Assembly: GCA_941918925.1 (NCBI GenBank)
Contig: OW799236.1
Coordinates: 98,534,562 to 98,598,561 of the forward strand
Length of the DNA stretch: 64,000 nucleotides
Direction: 5' to 3'
Origin: Phyto melanocephala
Lineage: Eukaryota; Arthropoda; Insecta; Diptera; Rhinophoridae
The notes below the pieces were generated by a model. The model did no database searches, was not told the DNA's origin, and worked only from the letters and a program-made list of their open reading frames with translations. Below, piece after piece: positions 1 to 11,130 of this stretch; within the stretch, counting starts at the first letter, position 1, and every line of letters begins with the position of its first letter. Both the position numbers and the translations under genes were made by a program.

Positions 1-1905
1 CACGGCAACGATATTCGTAATTCGAAGTCTTATAATAATAATTCAAATCCTTATTACGAACCAAATAACATAATTTTCCCATGCAAAATTGTCAAAGCAA
101 ATTACTATTTTTGTGGGTAATTCATTTAGAATTACCATCCGAATTATAATAATATCAGTGTCTTCTCTAATTTTAATTGGTAGTTTATCATATCCAGCTG
201 TCAAAAAAAAAATCAAAGCAAAAAGCAACAAAGAAAAAGTCCAATTTCAATTTCACATATAAAAAATAACATGAAAGCAAAAAAGAAAATTTTAAAGAAA
301 GTTGTTATGCCTAGAAGACTATTGGCCACATCAAAATTATTGGATGAGACAAAATTGTGTTAAAAGGGTTTGCTGGCTGCACTGGCCCTATTTTCTTGTT
401 ATTAGAAAAATAATGTTATTATTTGCACACATTTCTTCTAAATTTACAATAGTTTTACTATTATTAATTACTTTTTGTCTCCATTGATAAAATAAGTATA
501 GTTTTTTATATAAAATTTTTAAATTTCTTAATATTCACCGCAAAACAACAAAACGATAATTTAAATAAAAAAAGCACAAAGAAAAACTGTCAAATCAAAT
601 TAACAATATGTCGTGGAAACAGGATAATTCACTTAAGTAATTTAAAGAGCGAATCAAGTAATTGAATGTGCCGTGGAAACATGCTATAAGTAAAACTAAT
701 GTAATTTTAAACTAATAAATAAACATTTAAATCTGTAACAATATATATAAATGTATAAAAGGGTGTTAAAATATAAATAACAGATGTAGCTTATGTCCGC
801 TAAAAAGGTATATTTGAACATTTTCTCTACATTATTTTAGTATAAAAGAGCACACATTCAAGAAATTAACTTTTCTTAATTTTTCCAAAGAATTTCCTAA
901 AAATAATTTTTTTCAATGATTCACACAAATTCATTGAGAAAATATATGCAATGAAACTTTTTATTCATAAGAATATGTATATACATATCTATATGGTGTA
1001 CCCACCTCAAAATTAATATTGGTATTTTTTAAGATGACATTTAAAATATGTCGGCTCCAGCTTTGACCTCTCGTGAGCTGGACCATGTTGAAAAAGGGTA
1101 TATTTTTGCATGTTTTGTTAATTTGAGAGTCTGTTTCCTTACCAACATATACAATATGGGTATCATAAGAAAGGTTTTTTTAAGGCGCGTCGAACTTTAT
1201 ATACAATTAGTCCAAGGACGATCATCCATGTCAATTTGGAATATTTTAATATTATCATTGAAATACATACTATGATTCCCTAATTCTTATTTCATTGAAT
1301 TGTAACACAAACAGTAGTTTTAAATTACATATGTGTATACCGATAAGGAGTGCTGATAATGCAATCGTAGAAAATATTTTAGGAAATTAAATAATAAAAT
1401 AAACGAAGTTGAGCTAAAATAAAAATGATTTACAACAAATAAATATTAATCACAAAATTTAGTAACAGGAGCTAAACCTGAACAACAAGATATTGATTAA
1501 ATTAAAAAATCAACAACAATTGAAACCCATCGATATAAAAAATTGGAGTTGAAGTGGAATTTGCATATACTTATTCCCTTTCAGCATAAAATAGATGAAA
1601 TTTTATTCCCTTTTTGCAACGTATACTTGAACTAACAATTAGTTTTGATGCGCCAAAAAATTATATTATTCCAGAGTTCACTGAAAACTGAAAATCTCAA
1701 AAAGCCGAAAATTGTATCTCCTTAATGTACTTTTATATTTGTATATTTTATGGCAAATTTTAAAATTTTGTTTTTCGAATAAATTTTGGCTTTTTTCCAA
1801 ACTTGTAGTCAACGACCAATATTTCAATTTTTTATTACACACATATACATACACATACAAATGTTTGAGTATGAGCAAAGATAAAGAATATTTTATGTAA
1901 TTTTT
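1..1905. other. A+T-rich sequence without recognised genes
   Basis: No TIR pair, retroelement end, RNA gene or convincing coding exon was seen here. A 75-codon open frame at 1048-1275 (+) lies in slightly less A+T-rich DNA but has no motif I recognise, and the other open frames are short and of low complexity. It may be intron, intergenic DNA or old repeat debris. Confidence 0.5.
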
Positions 1906-2525
1906 TTTATACTTACTACCAAAAAAATGGTGTAGGGCCGTTTTCATTTTGTCATTCCGTTTGTGAGACATCGAAGTATCAATTTTAAGCCCCATAAAGT
2001 ATATATTTCCTGAGTCCTAGCTTCGTTTGAAGATGATTTAGCTATGTCCGTCAGTCTGTCCGTCTGGTAAAAGTACGATAGAGCTCAAACAGAAAAGTTA
2101 GGGCGACTTAATTTTTCCAAAATATTTCCAATACATCAGACATGTTTGGTATTGAAAATCGCTAAATTGGTATATAAGATAGAAAGTTTTAGCTTGTAAT
2201 TCAAAAGTAGGTCGTGAAAAAATATCTTTCTTGAATGTCTAATAATGAAATTTTGCACATATTACTTTTTGGTCAATATACTTGTAATAACGGAAATTTA
2301 AGGTGACTCGACCACCTCGCACAAAACGTGTTGCCTTTAATTCATATAGTTTCTATGTGAAAAGAAAGATTTTGGAAGACTCTATATAAATTAAGTTCAT
2401 TAGCAGAAACTACTTTGACACGCCTACTTTAACGCCTACGACTGACATAAATTACTAATTACGAAATTTAAAAGCCCACAAAAGCGACAGAACTAGATGT
2501 GTGATGATGAAAATTCGTATATATG
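1906..2525 (-). repeat. C-type TATACCC repeat, degraded copy (C1)
   Basis: It opens with a decayed TATACCCACCACC..TGGTGG hairpin and continues through CATTCCGTTTGTGAGACATCG, the CCCATAAAGTATATA block and a GTCCGTCAGTCTGTCCGTCTG block, the order seen in the other C copies. The far edge with TTCGGC..GCCGAA is missing, so this copy is truncated. Neither a reverse transcriptase nor a transposase reading frame is visible. Confidence 0.75.
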
Positions 2526-2584
2526 TACATACTTATATGTAGATTATTTCGTATATATAGGTTTATTGTTATTATAATGCGTAC

Positions 2585-3613
2585 AGGTACTTAGTCGTCG
2601 AAAGATGTGGCTGAGAAACGAGGCCAACGAATTAAGCTTAACGACAAAAGAGCTGATTATACAAGAAGCTGTACAAAATTGGCAAGCGAGATGGACAACC
2701 TATACAAAGGGTAGATGGACGGCAAGGCTCATCCCAAATATTAAAGTTAAGCTACAAACACATAGACGACAGCAGACTTCACAACTTCACGGCTTCAAAT
2801 GCTGCCAACTTCAAATGCTGCTCTGAAGTCAGCTTCATAATTATTTTGAAGACAGCAACAACATAATAATCAGCTGATGTGCATTTTAGCAATACAAATT
2901 TCAGGGATGCCGCACATATATTTAATAATGAATAAAATTAAAGTTATTGATAAAAAAATGTAATTATATCACGAAAAACTATAAAAACACATACATTTGT
3001 TTCTTTATTGTATTTTTGTAATGTTCTTTTATGTTTAATATCAAAAATAAGTTTTTGTTCTTAATTTTCCAATTTAATATATATAATGGCAACACTATAT
3101 TTGTTCTTGCTGCCCGTCAAAATAGAAAATAGCCTAAGTTGGCAGCAGCAGCAAATGCTGTTGTGCAGTCGTGCTGCTGGGCTGCCGTCAAAATAATCGT
3201 TTTCATTTAAACACATGGATTTTATTTTTTACATATTGCTGCTTGCTGTCTGCTGTCGTCTATGTGTTTAGAGCATTAGGCTTAGACGGCGTTTTGGAGA
3301 GGTGAATTATTACCTAACACAGGTTCTCTCTGGTCACGGGTATATCCAGAAGTATCTATATAAAATTAATAAGTGCGGCACTTCTTTTTGTTTATATGAA
3401 AGAGAAAAGGTAATGGATGATGCGGAACATACGTTGTAAAGTTGCTCACGATGGGACGATAAGCGTCGAGAGATGGAGAGTATAACAGGACCTCTAACAG
3501 TCGAGAATGTAATTGTGGCAATGCTGGATGACGAGGAGAAATGGAAAGCAGTGGACAGATTCTGCAGACATATTTTTAGGACAAAGAAGCCTGATCTGGA
3601 TGATAGTGATTAA
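2585..3613 (+). pseudogene. R1-like non-LTR retrotransposon ORF2 C-terminal relic, split by an insertion
   Basis: Two in-frame segments give the end of a non-LTR retrotransposon polyprotein. The first (about 2605-2755) contains QNWQARWTTYTKGRWTARL then IPNIKV, the usual motif after the reverse transcriptase domain. The second (about 3272-3613) reads GEVNYYLTQVLSGHGYI, then a Cys and AEHTL.SCSRWDD, matching the C-terminal CCHC-type finger, and ends at a natural stop (3611-3613). A stop codon lies between AEHTL and SCSRW (about 3436) and the TIR element at 2756-3269 splits the frame, so the copy is dead. The R1 assignment is from motif memory; a related clade such as LOA or I is possible. The bases after the stop to about 3835 look like its 3' UTR. 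Confidence 0.75.
2756..3269. mobile_element. Non-autonomous TIR element (about 514 bp) inside the R1-like relic
   Basis: The ends are a perfect 22-bp inverted repeat beginning AAACACATAGACGACAGCAG (2756-2777 and 3248-3269). Subterminal stretches are rich in GCTGCT/AGCAGC and AGACAGCA motifs on both sides. No transposase frame is present. It interrupts a reverse transcriptase frame, which fixes it as the younger insertion. A clear target duplication was not found, so the superfamily is unknown. Confidence 0.85.
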
Positions 3614-3877
3614 CACTAGGAAACTCTTAAGCAGAGGCCTGGACGCAGGTGATAGAAAGACTAAAGAGCGAGGCTAAACCCTGAAGTAATGCAAACAGCG
3701 GTGCCGGGGTGGAAATTAAATTCTGGGAAGAAAGGACAAGGAAATTTTATTAGTCGGTATACCAACGAGGAGCCCGACATAATACGAATGGTGGCGACCT
3801 TCACAAATTCAGGAATGCTTTTTTTACCTCCTTACCCGCAAAAAAATTATAATGTCTAATGTGTAATGTAAATATTA

Positions 3878-4073
3878 ACTGTCGTATTCATAAAAACTAT
3901 TTCAGGTTTATGGAAGGTTCATTTGACAGATGTTGCACAGAAATTTGTCAAATAAGGGCCGTATTTATTTAAAATATTTTAGGTTTATTGAAGGCTTATT
4001 TGACAAATTTCTCTACAACATCTTTCAGATAAGCCTTTAATAAACCTAAAATATTTTTTATGAATACGGCAGT
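3878..4073. mobile_element. Palindromic MITE, family P copy 1 (internally duplicated)
   Basis: The edges read ACTGTCGTATTCATAAAAA and its inverse ATTTTTTATGAATACGGCAG. The arms continue as TTTAGGTTTATTGAAGGCTT / AAGCCTTTAATAAACCT, so the whole unit is nearly a perfect hairpin around a GACAGATGTTG..AAATTTGTC loop. This copy has an extra partial arm (3950-3990) and is longer than the other four (16558, 29691, 38797, 43176). Confidence 0.8.
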
Positions 4074-4755
4074 AAATAATTCGAAGAGATGTGTCCTTTT
4101 CGAAATTATTCTAGTTCATGTTGTGCCGTAAATAGTGAACTGGATGCCAAAGTTATAAATTTTTCTATTATTTTAGATAAATGGAAGCCGTTACATAGCA
4201 TATTTTATGATTACAAATTAATATATATTTTGTATTTGTGTATAAAAAAAAATATTTTTTCAAGTTCAGGGAGGAAATTATATAAGGAGCTTAGTCATTC
4301 AGTCATGTCTATATGAGCAAATTTGTATATGCCTTAATTTTAGATACTTTAGATAAAAGTTTTTAAAATTTATATATACTCTTTTTTTCAAAACAAATTT
4401 ATCCATCAGTTAGTCTTGATTCGTCATCTAATTATTTTTTTCTTTATGTTTCAGCTGTCAAAGTCCATAGATTAAAAACAATTCTCCCTCTTCTCTCACT
4501 TATTTCAAATGGCATGAAATAAGTGAAAAAAATATGTATGAAGTACATATAAAAAAAACATAAACAAAAAATTCTCTCCGCAATTTCATGAATTTCGAAA
4601 AGGCAAATCTCTTAAATCAAAGTAAGTAAAAGTAAAAAATATAAATATATGCTCATATACATACTTATATATGTACATATGTATGTATATTTATAAAAGT
4701 TGGATATCAATTATTTTTATTATTATTAAAAGAAATTAATTAATTAATTAATATA
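4074..4755. other. A+T-rich spacer without recognised genes
   Basis: Contains ATGT/ACAT microsatellite-like runs near 4650-4690 and an ATTA run just before the next transposon. A 75-codon frame at 4089-4316 (+) has no recognisable domain. Confidence 0.5.
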
Positions 4756-4908
4756 AGGGGTGTCTCGAAATGCTTTTTTGTATTTTTTACAGGGCACTAC
4801 GCAAACAATTATTATTTAATTAATTTGTTTGTTCCACTCTGTGATAGTTATAAGTGTCAACAATACTTTGTTAATAAGTTTATTCAAATTATTTAATCCG
4901 TATTTAAA

Positions 4909-5436
4909 ATGTCGTCAAATAGAGAAAAAGTGAGAAAAAATATTGTGGATATTTATAATGAAAATAAACCACTTTCTTACGCTGAAGTTGCGCGACGGGC
5001 AAAAGTGTCCAGACAGACTGCCCGTAACGTTATTTTTAAATTCAAAAAAGACTTGTCTTTGAGGCACAAGAAAGGTGGAGGGCCTCGAGGTTTTAGGAAT
5101 CCTCAAATCGTTAAAAAGGTGAAGGCACTTTGGAAGCAAAATCCAAACACTTCCATTCGCGATATCGCACGAAAACTAAATATTTCGAAGTCGCTTGTAG
5201 AACGAATAAAGAAAAAAGAAAATTTAAGAACATTCAAAGTAAAGAAAGCTCCAAACCGAAACGAAAAAGGAACAAAAACGGCAAGAATAAGAGCAAGACA
5301 GTTGCTACGTCACAAATTAAATAATTTTAATAGATGTATTTTAATGGACGATGAAACCTATTGTAAGGCTGACTAATGAGAGCTTCTTGGTCAGGGTTTT
5401 TATGTTTCTAATAAAAGAGCTAATGTTTCCGATAAA
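4909..5436 (+). pseudogene. DD37E-type transposase, N-terminal part
   Basis: Begins MSSNREKVRKNIVDIYNENK and carries two helix-turn-helix regions. The first is around residues 20-50 (PLSYAEVARRAKVSRQTARN), the second around 75-110 (NTSIRDIARKLNISKSLVER), with a GGGPRGFRNP linker that matches the GRP-like motif between them. The first catalytic aspartate lies in ILMDDETYCKAD (about 150-156). Two stop codons (5374-5379) follow, but the frame then continues through GQGFYVSNKRANVSDKFK to the insertion point near 5437. The start was chosen for its position about 150 bp inside the TIR and its immediate entry into the DNA-binding domain. Confidence 0.92.
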
Positions 5437-6955
5437 TTTAAGTATAACAGTGCTATATTCGGCCGTGCCGAATCTTATATACCCTTCACAACGTGTAGTC
5501 ATGCAATAACAATTGTTTGTATCACCATTCATCCCATATAAAATACGTGCATACGTACACGTTAGAATAAATGTGGCATCGAATCCCAGCTGAGCCAAAA
5601 AAATTTTATTTTATTTTATTATACCCTTCACCTGTGGTGCACAAGGGTATATATAGCTTTGTCATTCCGTTTGTAATTTCTACAATTTTCATTTCCGACC
5701 CCATAAAGTATATATTTTCTGAAAGCTTATGAATAGGGGAGTCGATTAAGACCTGACCGTCTGTCCGTCTGCCCGTCTGTCCGTGTGTTGGTTGAAATCA
5801 ACTTTTAGAAGCAACTATATGTTCCTCAGATCTCTATATGGTATCAATCTCTTGGAAATATTCAGGAATGAATCGCTATTGAAATTCAGCACAATCGCCC
5901 AATAACTTTCTGAGATATGAGCAAAAAACCACGACCACCTCGATTTTTACACAATTACAACAACAACATACATTCATAAATATATGTAAAAACCATACAA
6001 AAAAAGAAAAAATTACAAAAAGAAAAAATATTAAAAATAAAAAAAAATAATAAAAAAAATTACAAAAAAAAAATTTTAAAATAATTTAAAAAAAATTTTA
6101 AAATATTTTTAAAAATTTTTTTTAAAAAAATTAAAAAAAAAATTTATAAAAAAATAATAACAAAATATAAATAATATATTAAATAAAATAAAATTTTTTT
6201 GGCTCAGCTGGGATTCGATGCCACATTTATTCTAACCATTATATACATACATATGTACGTATTTGATATGAGATGAACAATTGATACGATTGATAAGTGA
6301 TACGAACAATTGTTATTGCATGACTACACGTTGTGAAGGGTATATAAGATGCGGCACGGCCGAATATAGCACTGTTAATTGTTTAATATATTATTTATAT
6401 TTTATTATTTTTTTTTATATTTTTTTTAAATTTTTTTAGAAAAATTTTTTTAAATTTTTTTTAAATTTTTTTTAAATTTTTTTAAATTTTTTTTTAAATT
6501 TTTTTTGTAGTTTTTTTTATTATTTTTTTTCTTATTTTTAATATTTTTTTTTGTAATTTTTTTTGTTTGGTATGTTTTTTACATGTATGTACATATGTAT
6601 GTATGTTGTTGTTGAAATTGTGAAAAAAAACGAGGTAGTCGTGGTTTTTTGCTCATATCTCAGAAAGTTATGGGGCGATTGTGCTGAATTTCAATAGCGA
6701 TTCATTCCTGGATATTTCCAAGAGATTGATACCATATACAGATCTGAGGAACATATAGTTGCTTCTAAAAGTTGATTTCAACCAACACACGGACAGACGG
6801 GCAGACGGACAGACGGTCAGGGCTTAATCGACTCCTCTATTCATAAGCTTTCAGAAAATATATACTTTATGGGGTCGGAAATGAAAATTGTAGCAATTAC
6901 AAACGGAATGACAAAGCTATATATACCCTTGTGCACCACAGGTGAAGGGTATAAA
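5437..6955 (+). mobile_element. A-type TATACCC repeat (outer copy), inserted in the transposase gene
   Basis: The left part (5437-5618) runs from AACAGTGCTATATTCGGCCG through the GTGGCATCGAATCCCAGCTG block. The right part (about 6384-6955) resumes with the T-rich core, GAGGTAGTCGTGG, the GACAGACGG blocks, CTTTATGGGGTCGGAAATG and ends GTGAAGGGTATA. The two parts join to the same layout as the uninterrupted copy at 15181-15873. It splits a transposase frame, so it is younger than the DD37E element. Confidence 0.88.
5619..6383 (-). mobile_element. A-type TATACCC repeat (inner copy), inserted into another A copy
   Basis: A complete copy in opposite orientation: it starts TTATACCCTTCACCTGTGG and ends with CGGCACGGCCGAATATAGC then ACTGTTAATTG. 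On both sides the interrupted outer A copy continues, breaking within its TTTTATTTTATTTAATATAT stretch. It is the third and youngest layer of this nest. Confidence 0.85.
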
Positions 6956-7380
6956 AAAAGATTTCAAAATTCGCCAAAAAATATATGATGTGGCAAGCAA
7001 TATGTACATGTGGGAAAACTTCAAAGGCGATCATTGTGAATCGTACAATGAACAGCCAATTTTATATTAATGAGTGCCTGAAAAAGGCTGTATTGCCATT
7101 ATACAGAAGCCACAATATACCTCCACTGTTTTGGCCCGACTTGGCAAGCTGCCACTACAGCAAAGACGTCCTTGAGTGGTATGAGGCCAACAAAATAAAT
7201 TTTGTACCGAAAAACATGAATCCACCTAATTGTTCAGAGCTAAGGCCTATTGAACGATATTGGGCTATAATTAAGCAGTACCTAAGAACAAAGTTCACAG
7301 CTTCTGCAAATGTAAAAAAATTTGGATTTATTTGGAAAAAAGCTATCAAACATTTCGGTAAAACGTGTGTCCAACGTTAA
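6956..7380 (+). pseudogene. DD37E-type transposase, C-terminal part
   Basis: Continues the frame of the N-terminal part after the nested insertion: KISKFAKKYMMWQAICTCGK, then the second catalytic aspartate in FWPDLASCHYS and the final catalytic residue in NCSELRPIERYWA. Between that Asp and the Glu of PIER there are 37 residues, giving DD37E instead of the common DD34E or DD34D. The frame ends at a stop at 7378-7380 just inside the right TIR. The spacing resembles the mosquito ITmD37E/TRT-like group known from the literature; I infer the group from spacing alone. Confidence 0.9.
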
Positions 7381-7577
7381 ATGCAAAGCGTTAAGAAAAA
7401 AAGTGTGAAATTTTGCAAAAGAAAATAAAATTTGAAACTTTGGTTTTTTGCATAATAAAGTTTAGAAATTTTTCTCCATAACGCTAATAAAATGTATTTT
7501 TTGTTTGAAAAAAGCTAGATTTGGGAGACATTTTAAAATGTAAAAAAGCATTTCGAGACACCCCTTAATAAATGTTT

Positions 7578-7826
7578 GTATGTACTCAATCACGTTAAAA
7601 CGGCTGAACGGAACTAAATGAAATTCAGCACATAGATAGATAACAACCTAGATTAACACATAGGCTACTTTTTATCACGATAATAACGCGAAATCGTTGG
7701 TAAACTTATCATCACACATCCTAAACGGGCTGTTTGTGTTGTAAATATTTTTATTTTTGTTGTTAATACGAAGTATACCTTTTATCCCGATAACTACGCA
7801 GACGAAGTCGCGGGCACAAGCTAGTA
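7578..7826 (+). repeat. Arthropod interspersed repeat tail ending ...GACGAAGTCGCGGGC..AAGCTAGTA
   Basis: Ends with CCCGATAACTACGCAGACGA followed by AGTCGCGGGCACAAGCTAGT, a terminal motif seen in repeats across many arthropods, preceded by AACGGCTGAACGGAACTAAATG and AATTCAGCACATAGATAGAT. No coding capacity. The left edge, close to the DD37E right end, is uncertain. Confidence 0.6.
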
Positions 7827-8320
7827 TTATAATAATTTTAAAATTTTACTTAAATTGTGTAAATGAATCACTTTTAGAAATTATTCAGTTTTTCTTTTTG
7901 CCTCCTTTCAAAACTCAACATTTCTATTTAGAACTTCAAAATTATATGTAGTTCATAGTTTTCAATTTGTTTTTGTATTAGGTAATAAAGTTATTTGATA
8001 ACTCTAAATGATTTCTTATTATTTTTAGAATTTTCAAATTTGCATCTTATTTATTATAGTTTTTCATTAGAAAATTATTGTATAATCAGCAGAAATCAGA
8101 AAATTGTAAAATTATAAGAACGCAATAAGAAACATTATAATCAGAATAATAGTCTTAAATATTAATAAAAATAAAAAAAAATAACCGTAATTTGAATAAA
8201 AATAAAATTAGGTGACTGATTTTGAGTGTGATGCCAATTTGCGTATGTATTTGTTGTTATTCTCTTACATACAATTATACATACATACATACATGTGTAG
8301 AAATTTATTAAATTTAATTT
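7827..8320. other. A+T-rich spacer
   Basis: No feature recognised apart from short ATAC runs near 8270-8290. The 64-codon frame starting at 7757 ends here and overlaps the repeat tail; it looks non-coding. Confidence 0.5.
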
Positions 8321-9140
8321 TATTATACCCTTCACACAGTGAAAAAGGGTATATATAGGTTTGTCATTCCGTGTGAAATTTCTACAATTTTCATTTCCGA
8401 CCCCATAAAGTATATATATTCTGAATATATGAATAGGGGAGTCGATTAAGCCCTGTCAGTCTGTCCGTCTGACCGTCTGTCCGTGTGTATGTTGAAATCA
8501 ACTTTTTGAAGCCCCCCGACATAGGTTGGACCTGGGTAAGGTATTAAAATATCAGAAATATTCGGGAGTAGATCGGTATTGAAAATCAGAAACATCGGTT
8601 CATAAACCACTGAGATATGAGCAAAAACCCACGACCACCTCGATTTTTTTTTCACAAAAACAACATTACAACAACAACATACATACATACAAACGTGTAT
8701 ACTGTTTAGGGAAAACGTGGCAACGAATCCCAGCTGAGTAAAAAAAAAATTTTTTTTTAATTTTTTTAAAATTTTTTTTTTACTTCTTTTTTTTTTTTTT
8801 TTATTGTTTATTTAATATATTATATATATTTTTATTATTATTTTTTTTTAATTATTTTTTTTTTAATTTTTTTTTTATTTTTTTTTTTGTTTTATATATA
8901 TTATATATATAAAAAATTTGTTTCAATTTTTTTTAAAATTTTTTTTTAAATTTTTTTTTTATATTTTTTTTTTTTTTGTTTTTTTAACATACATACGTGA
9001 ATTTATAATTTTTCAATGGGATGTTTTTTATGTATGTATGTATGGGATGAATGGTGACACAAACTACTGTTATTGCATGACTACACGTTGTGAAGGGTAT
9101 ATAAGATTCGGCACGGCCGAATATAGCGCTCTTACTTGTT
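8321..9140 (-). mobile_element. B-type TATACCC repeat, complete copy (B1)
   Basis: Starts TTATACCCTTCACACAGTG, runs through TTTCATTTCCGACCCCATAA, GTCTGTCCGTCTGACCGTCT, CGACCACCTCG and a CATCGAATCCC-like box (ACGAATCCCAGCTGAG), then a long T-rich core, and ends GGCACGGCCGAATATAGC then GCTCTTACTTGTT. In B copies the CCCAGCTGAG box lies on the GACCACC side of the AT-rich core; in A copies it lies on the other side. No protein-coding frame belongs to it. Confidence 0.88.
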
Positions 9141-9400
9141 TTTTATTATTATAAGCAAACTGAGCAGTTTTTTAAACCTGCCTATGATGACATGTTTTTT
9201 GTTCGTGATGTCCTATTTGGCAGCTCCCATTTGGACTCATATTTTAAGATATTAAATATGCCCACAAATCATGTCTCTTTTACGCGCATTTTCAAAACAC
9301 TTCTGATGTCCTAAAAGATGATTTTTTTACTCGCTTTATTAAAAACATAATAATTTAATTTTTAATAATTTTAAGTCTTTTGTTAATAGAAACAAACAGA

Positions 9401-10250
9401 ACAGAAAAAGAAACAGCGCTATAATCGGCCACGCCGAATCTGATAATACCCTTCACCGACATGTATATACATCGTATCTTAGGGTAGATTTTAAATTTCA
9501 TGTAGTACGCCATTTTCTTTATTATTTTTCGACGTCATCTATGATTTTGAATTTTTACATAGTTAACTGTATTATACTAGTCATCTTTGATTTTACACCT
9601 TTTTAATAATTTACATTATTGTACAGGTCAATTCCCTTTATTTGATACTAATACTGTGGGGGTTAAAGGGGACAAAGTTACTATATTTGACTCATATATT
9701 CGCCACTTAATTTAGGACGCCATTTTGGATTTTTTTCTTTTAATAGCTAAATATATTTTAATACCGAACGCCTTTCATTTGATCTCTTTATTGTCTCTGC
9801 CGGTTGAATAGAAACTGAAAAATATCGATTTCCGTTCGTAACCGAAGCAGTTGTACTTTGATGATTATATCTCAGTTGGTTTCCAACCTATTTGTTAATT
9901 TTTCTTTTGAATAATTTTCGAAATCACGGCTTATAAATTGGTATCTTAAGCGTGTTTAATAATTAATTTGAAGTTTGAAATAATTTGATATACTTAAATA
10001 AAATATATATTTTTCAAATAATTTTTGCCGATTAGTAACCAATTTGCCCAAAATTTTTCACAAATATCTCCATCTCTTATCAAAAGTCTTAATCACATTT
10101 TTTAATAAACCTTTGGCAATGCTTGATATCTACTCGATAATGTTCTTTTTAAGATCTTGAACTGTTGCGGGATTATTGCTGTACACTCTCAATTTAAAAA
10201 AAACCTTTCCATATTAGTCTAAAACCGCACGATATTGGCGGCGAATTCAC
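9401..10250 (+). repeat. D-type TATACCC repeat, 5' part (D1)
   Basis: Starts AACAGCGCTATAATCGGCC, with ACCCTTCACC close behind, then shows the D-type series of ACGCCATTTTGGATTT blocks and TTGTACTTTGATGATTATATC. It follows the order of D2 (24853-25922) but lacks the 3' half with CTGTCCGTCTG and GGGTATA. The right limit is uncertain. Confidence 0.7.
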
Positions 10251-10266
10251 CTGTCTTTTATAAGAA

Positions 10267-11130
10267 ACTAGCCAAACCCGGCGCGCGTTGCTACGCCCCT
10301 TAATGAATCGAAATGCATTCTGAATTTTAATTGAATATCAAGTGCAAAAACCTAAAAATTATAATTTTTTATGGGTGTGGCATTGCCCACTTTTTTAATC
10401 ACGAAATTGTAAAGTCATAATAGCTCAATATGTGTGCAAAGTTTCAGAAGAATCGGACCAGTGCAAGTACCACAAAATTATAATTGTTTTTATGGGCGTG
10501 GCCCTGCCCACTTTTCTAATCACGAAATTGTAAAGTCATAACAGCTCAATATGTGTGCAAAGTTTCAGAATATTCGGTTTAGTGCAAGTACCTCAAAATG
10601 ATACCTTTTTTTATGGGCGTGGCACTGCCCACTTTTCTAATCACGAAATTGTAAAGTCATGACAGCTCGATATGTGTGCAAGGTTTCAGAAAAATCGGTC
10701 TAGTGCAAGTACCTCAAAATTATAACATTTTTTTATGGGCGTGGCCGTGCCCACTTTTCTAATCACGAAATTATATGGTTATGACAGCTTAGTATGTGTG
10801 CAAGGTTTCAGAAAAATCGGTCCAGTGCAATTACCTCAAAATTAAAACTTTTTTAGGGGCGTGGCCCCGCCCACTTTTTTTATCACGAAATTATTTAGTC
10901 ATGACAGCTCGATATGTGTGCAAAGTTTCAGAAAAATCGGTCAAGTGCAAGTAGCTAAAACTGATAACTAATTTTTATGGGCGTGGCCCCACCCACTTTT
11001 TTCCACCCATAAACACTCCCTGGTATGTGTCCAACAACTTGCCAAAGTTTGAGTCCGATCGGTTTTACAGTTTCGGAGTCTATAGCTAACACACACACAC
11101 ACACACACACAGAGATTCACTTTTATATAT
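10267..11130 (+). repeat. GCGTGGC repeat copy 1 with six ~121-bp internal units
   Basis: Opens ACTAGCCAAACCCGGCGCGC / GTTGCTACGCC and closes with AGTTTCGGAGTCTATAGCTA, an (AC)n run and AGAGATTCACTTTTATATAT. Between them six units of about 121 bp repeat TGGGCGTGGC..GCCCAC, AATCACGAAATTGTAAAGTC and GTGTGCAAAGTTTCAGAA. No frame is conserved across units. The CCCGGCGCGC..CTACGCC start is common to interspersed repeats of many arthropods. I could not assign a mobilising enzyme. Confidence 0.8.

Larger units (their letters stand above)
4756..7565 (+). mobile_element. Tc1/mariner-superfamily transposon of DD37E type, split by nested insertions
   Basis: Inverted ends AGGGGTGTCTCGAAATGC (from 4756) and GCATTTCGAGACACCCCT (to 7565) are flanked on both sides by TA, the standard Tc1/mariner target. 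Removing the insertion at about 5437-6955 leaves an element near 1.29 kb, a normal size for the superfamily. It carries one transposase gene in two pieces, 4909-5436 and 6956-7380. Two in-frame stops plus the insertion make this copy inactive. The matching ends and readable protein suggest it is not very old. Confidence 0.93.

Noticed and set aside
1048..1275. 75-codon open frame (MSAPALTSRELDHVEKGYIF...)
   Set aside because: No domain, splice context or neighbouring coding evidence. It may be a repeat fragment; I could not support a gene.
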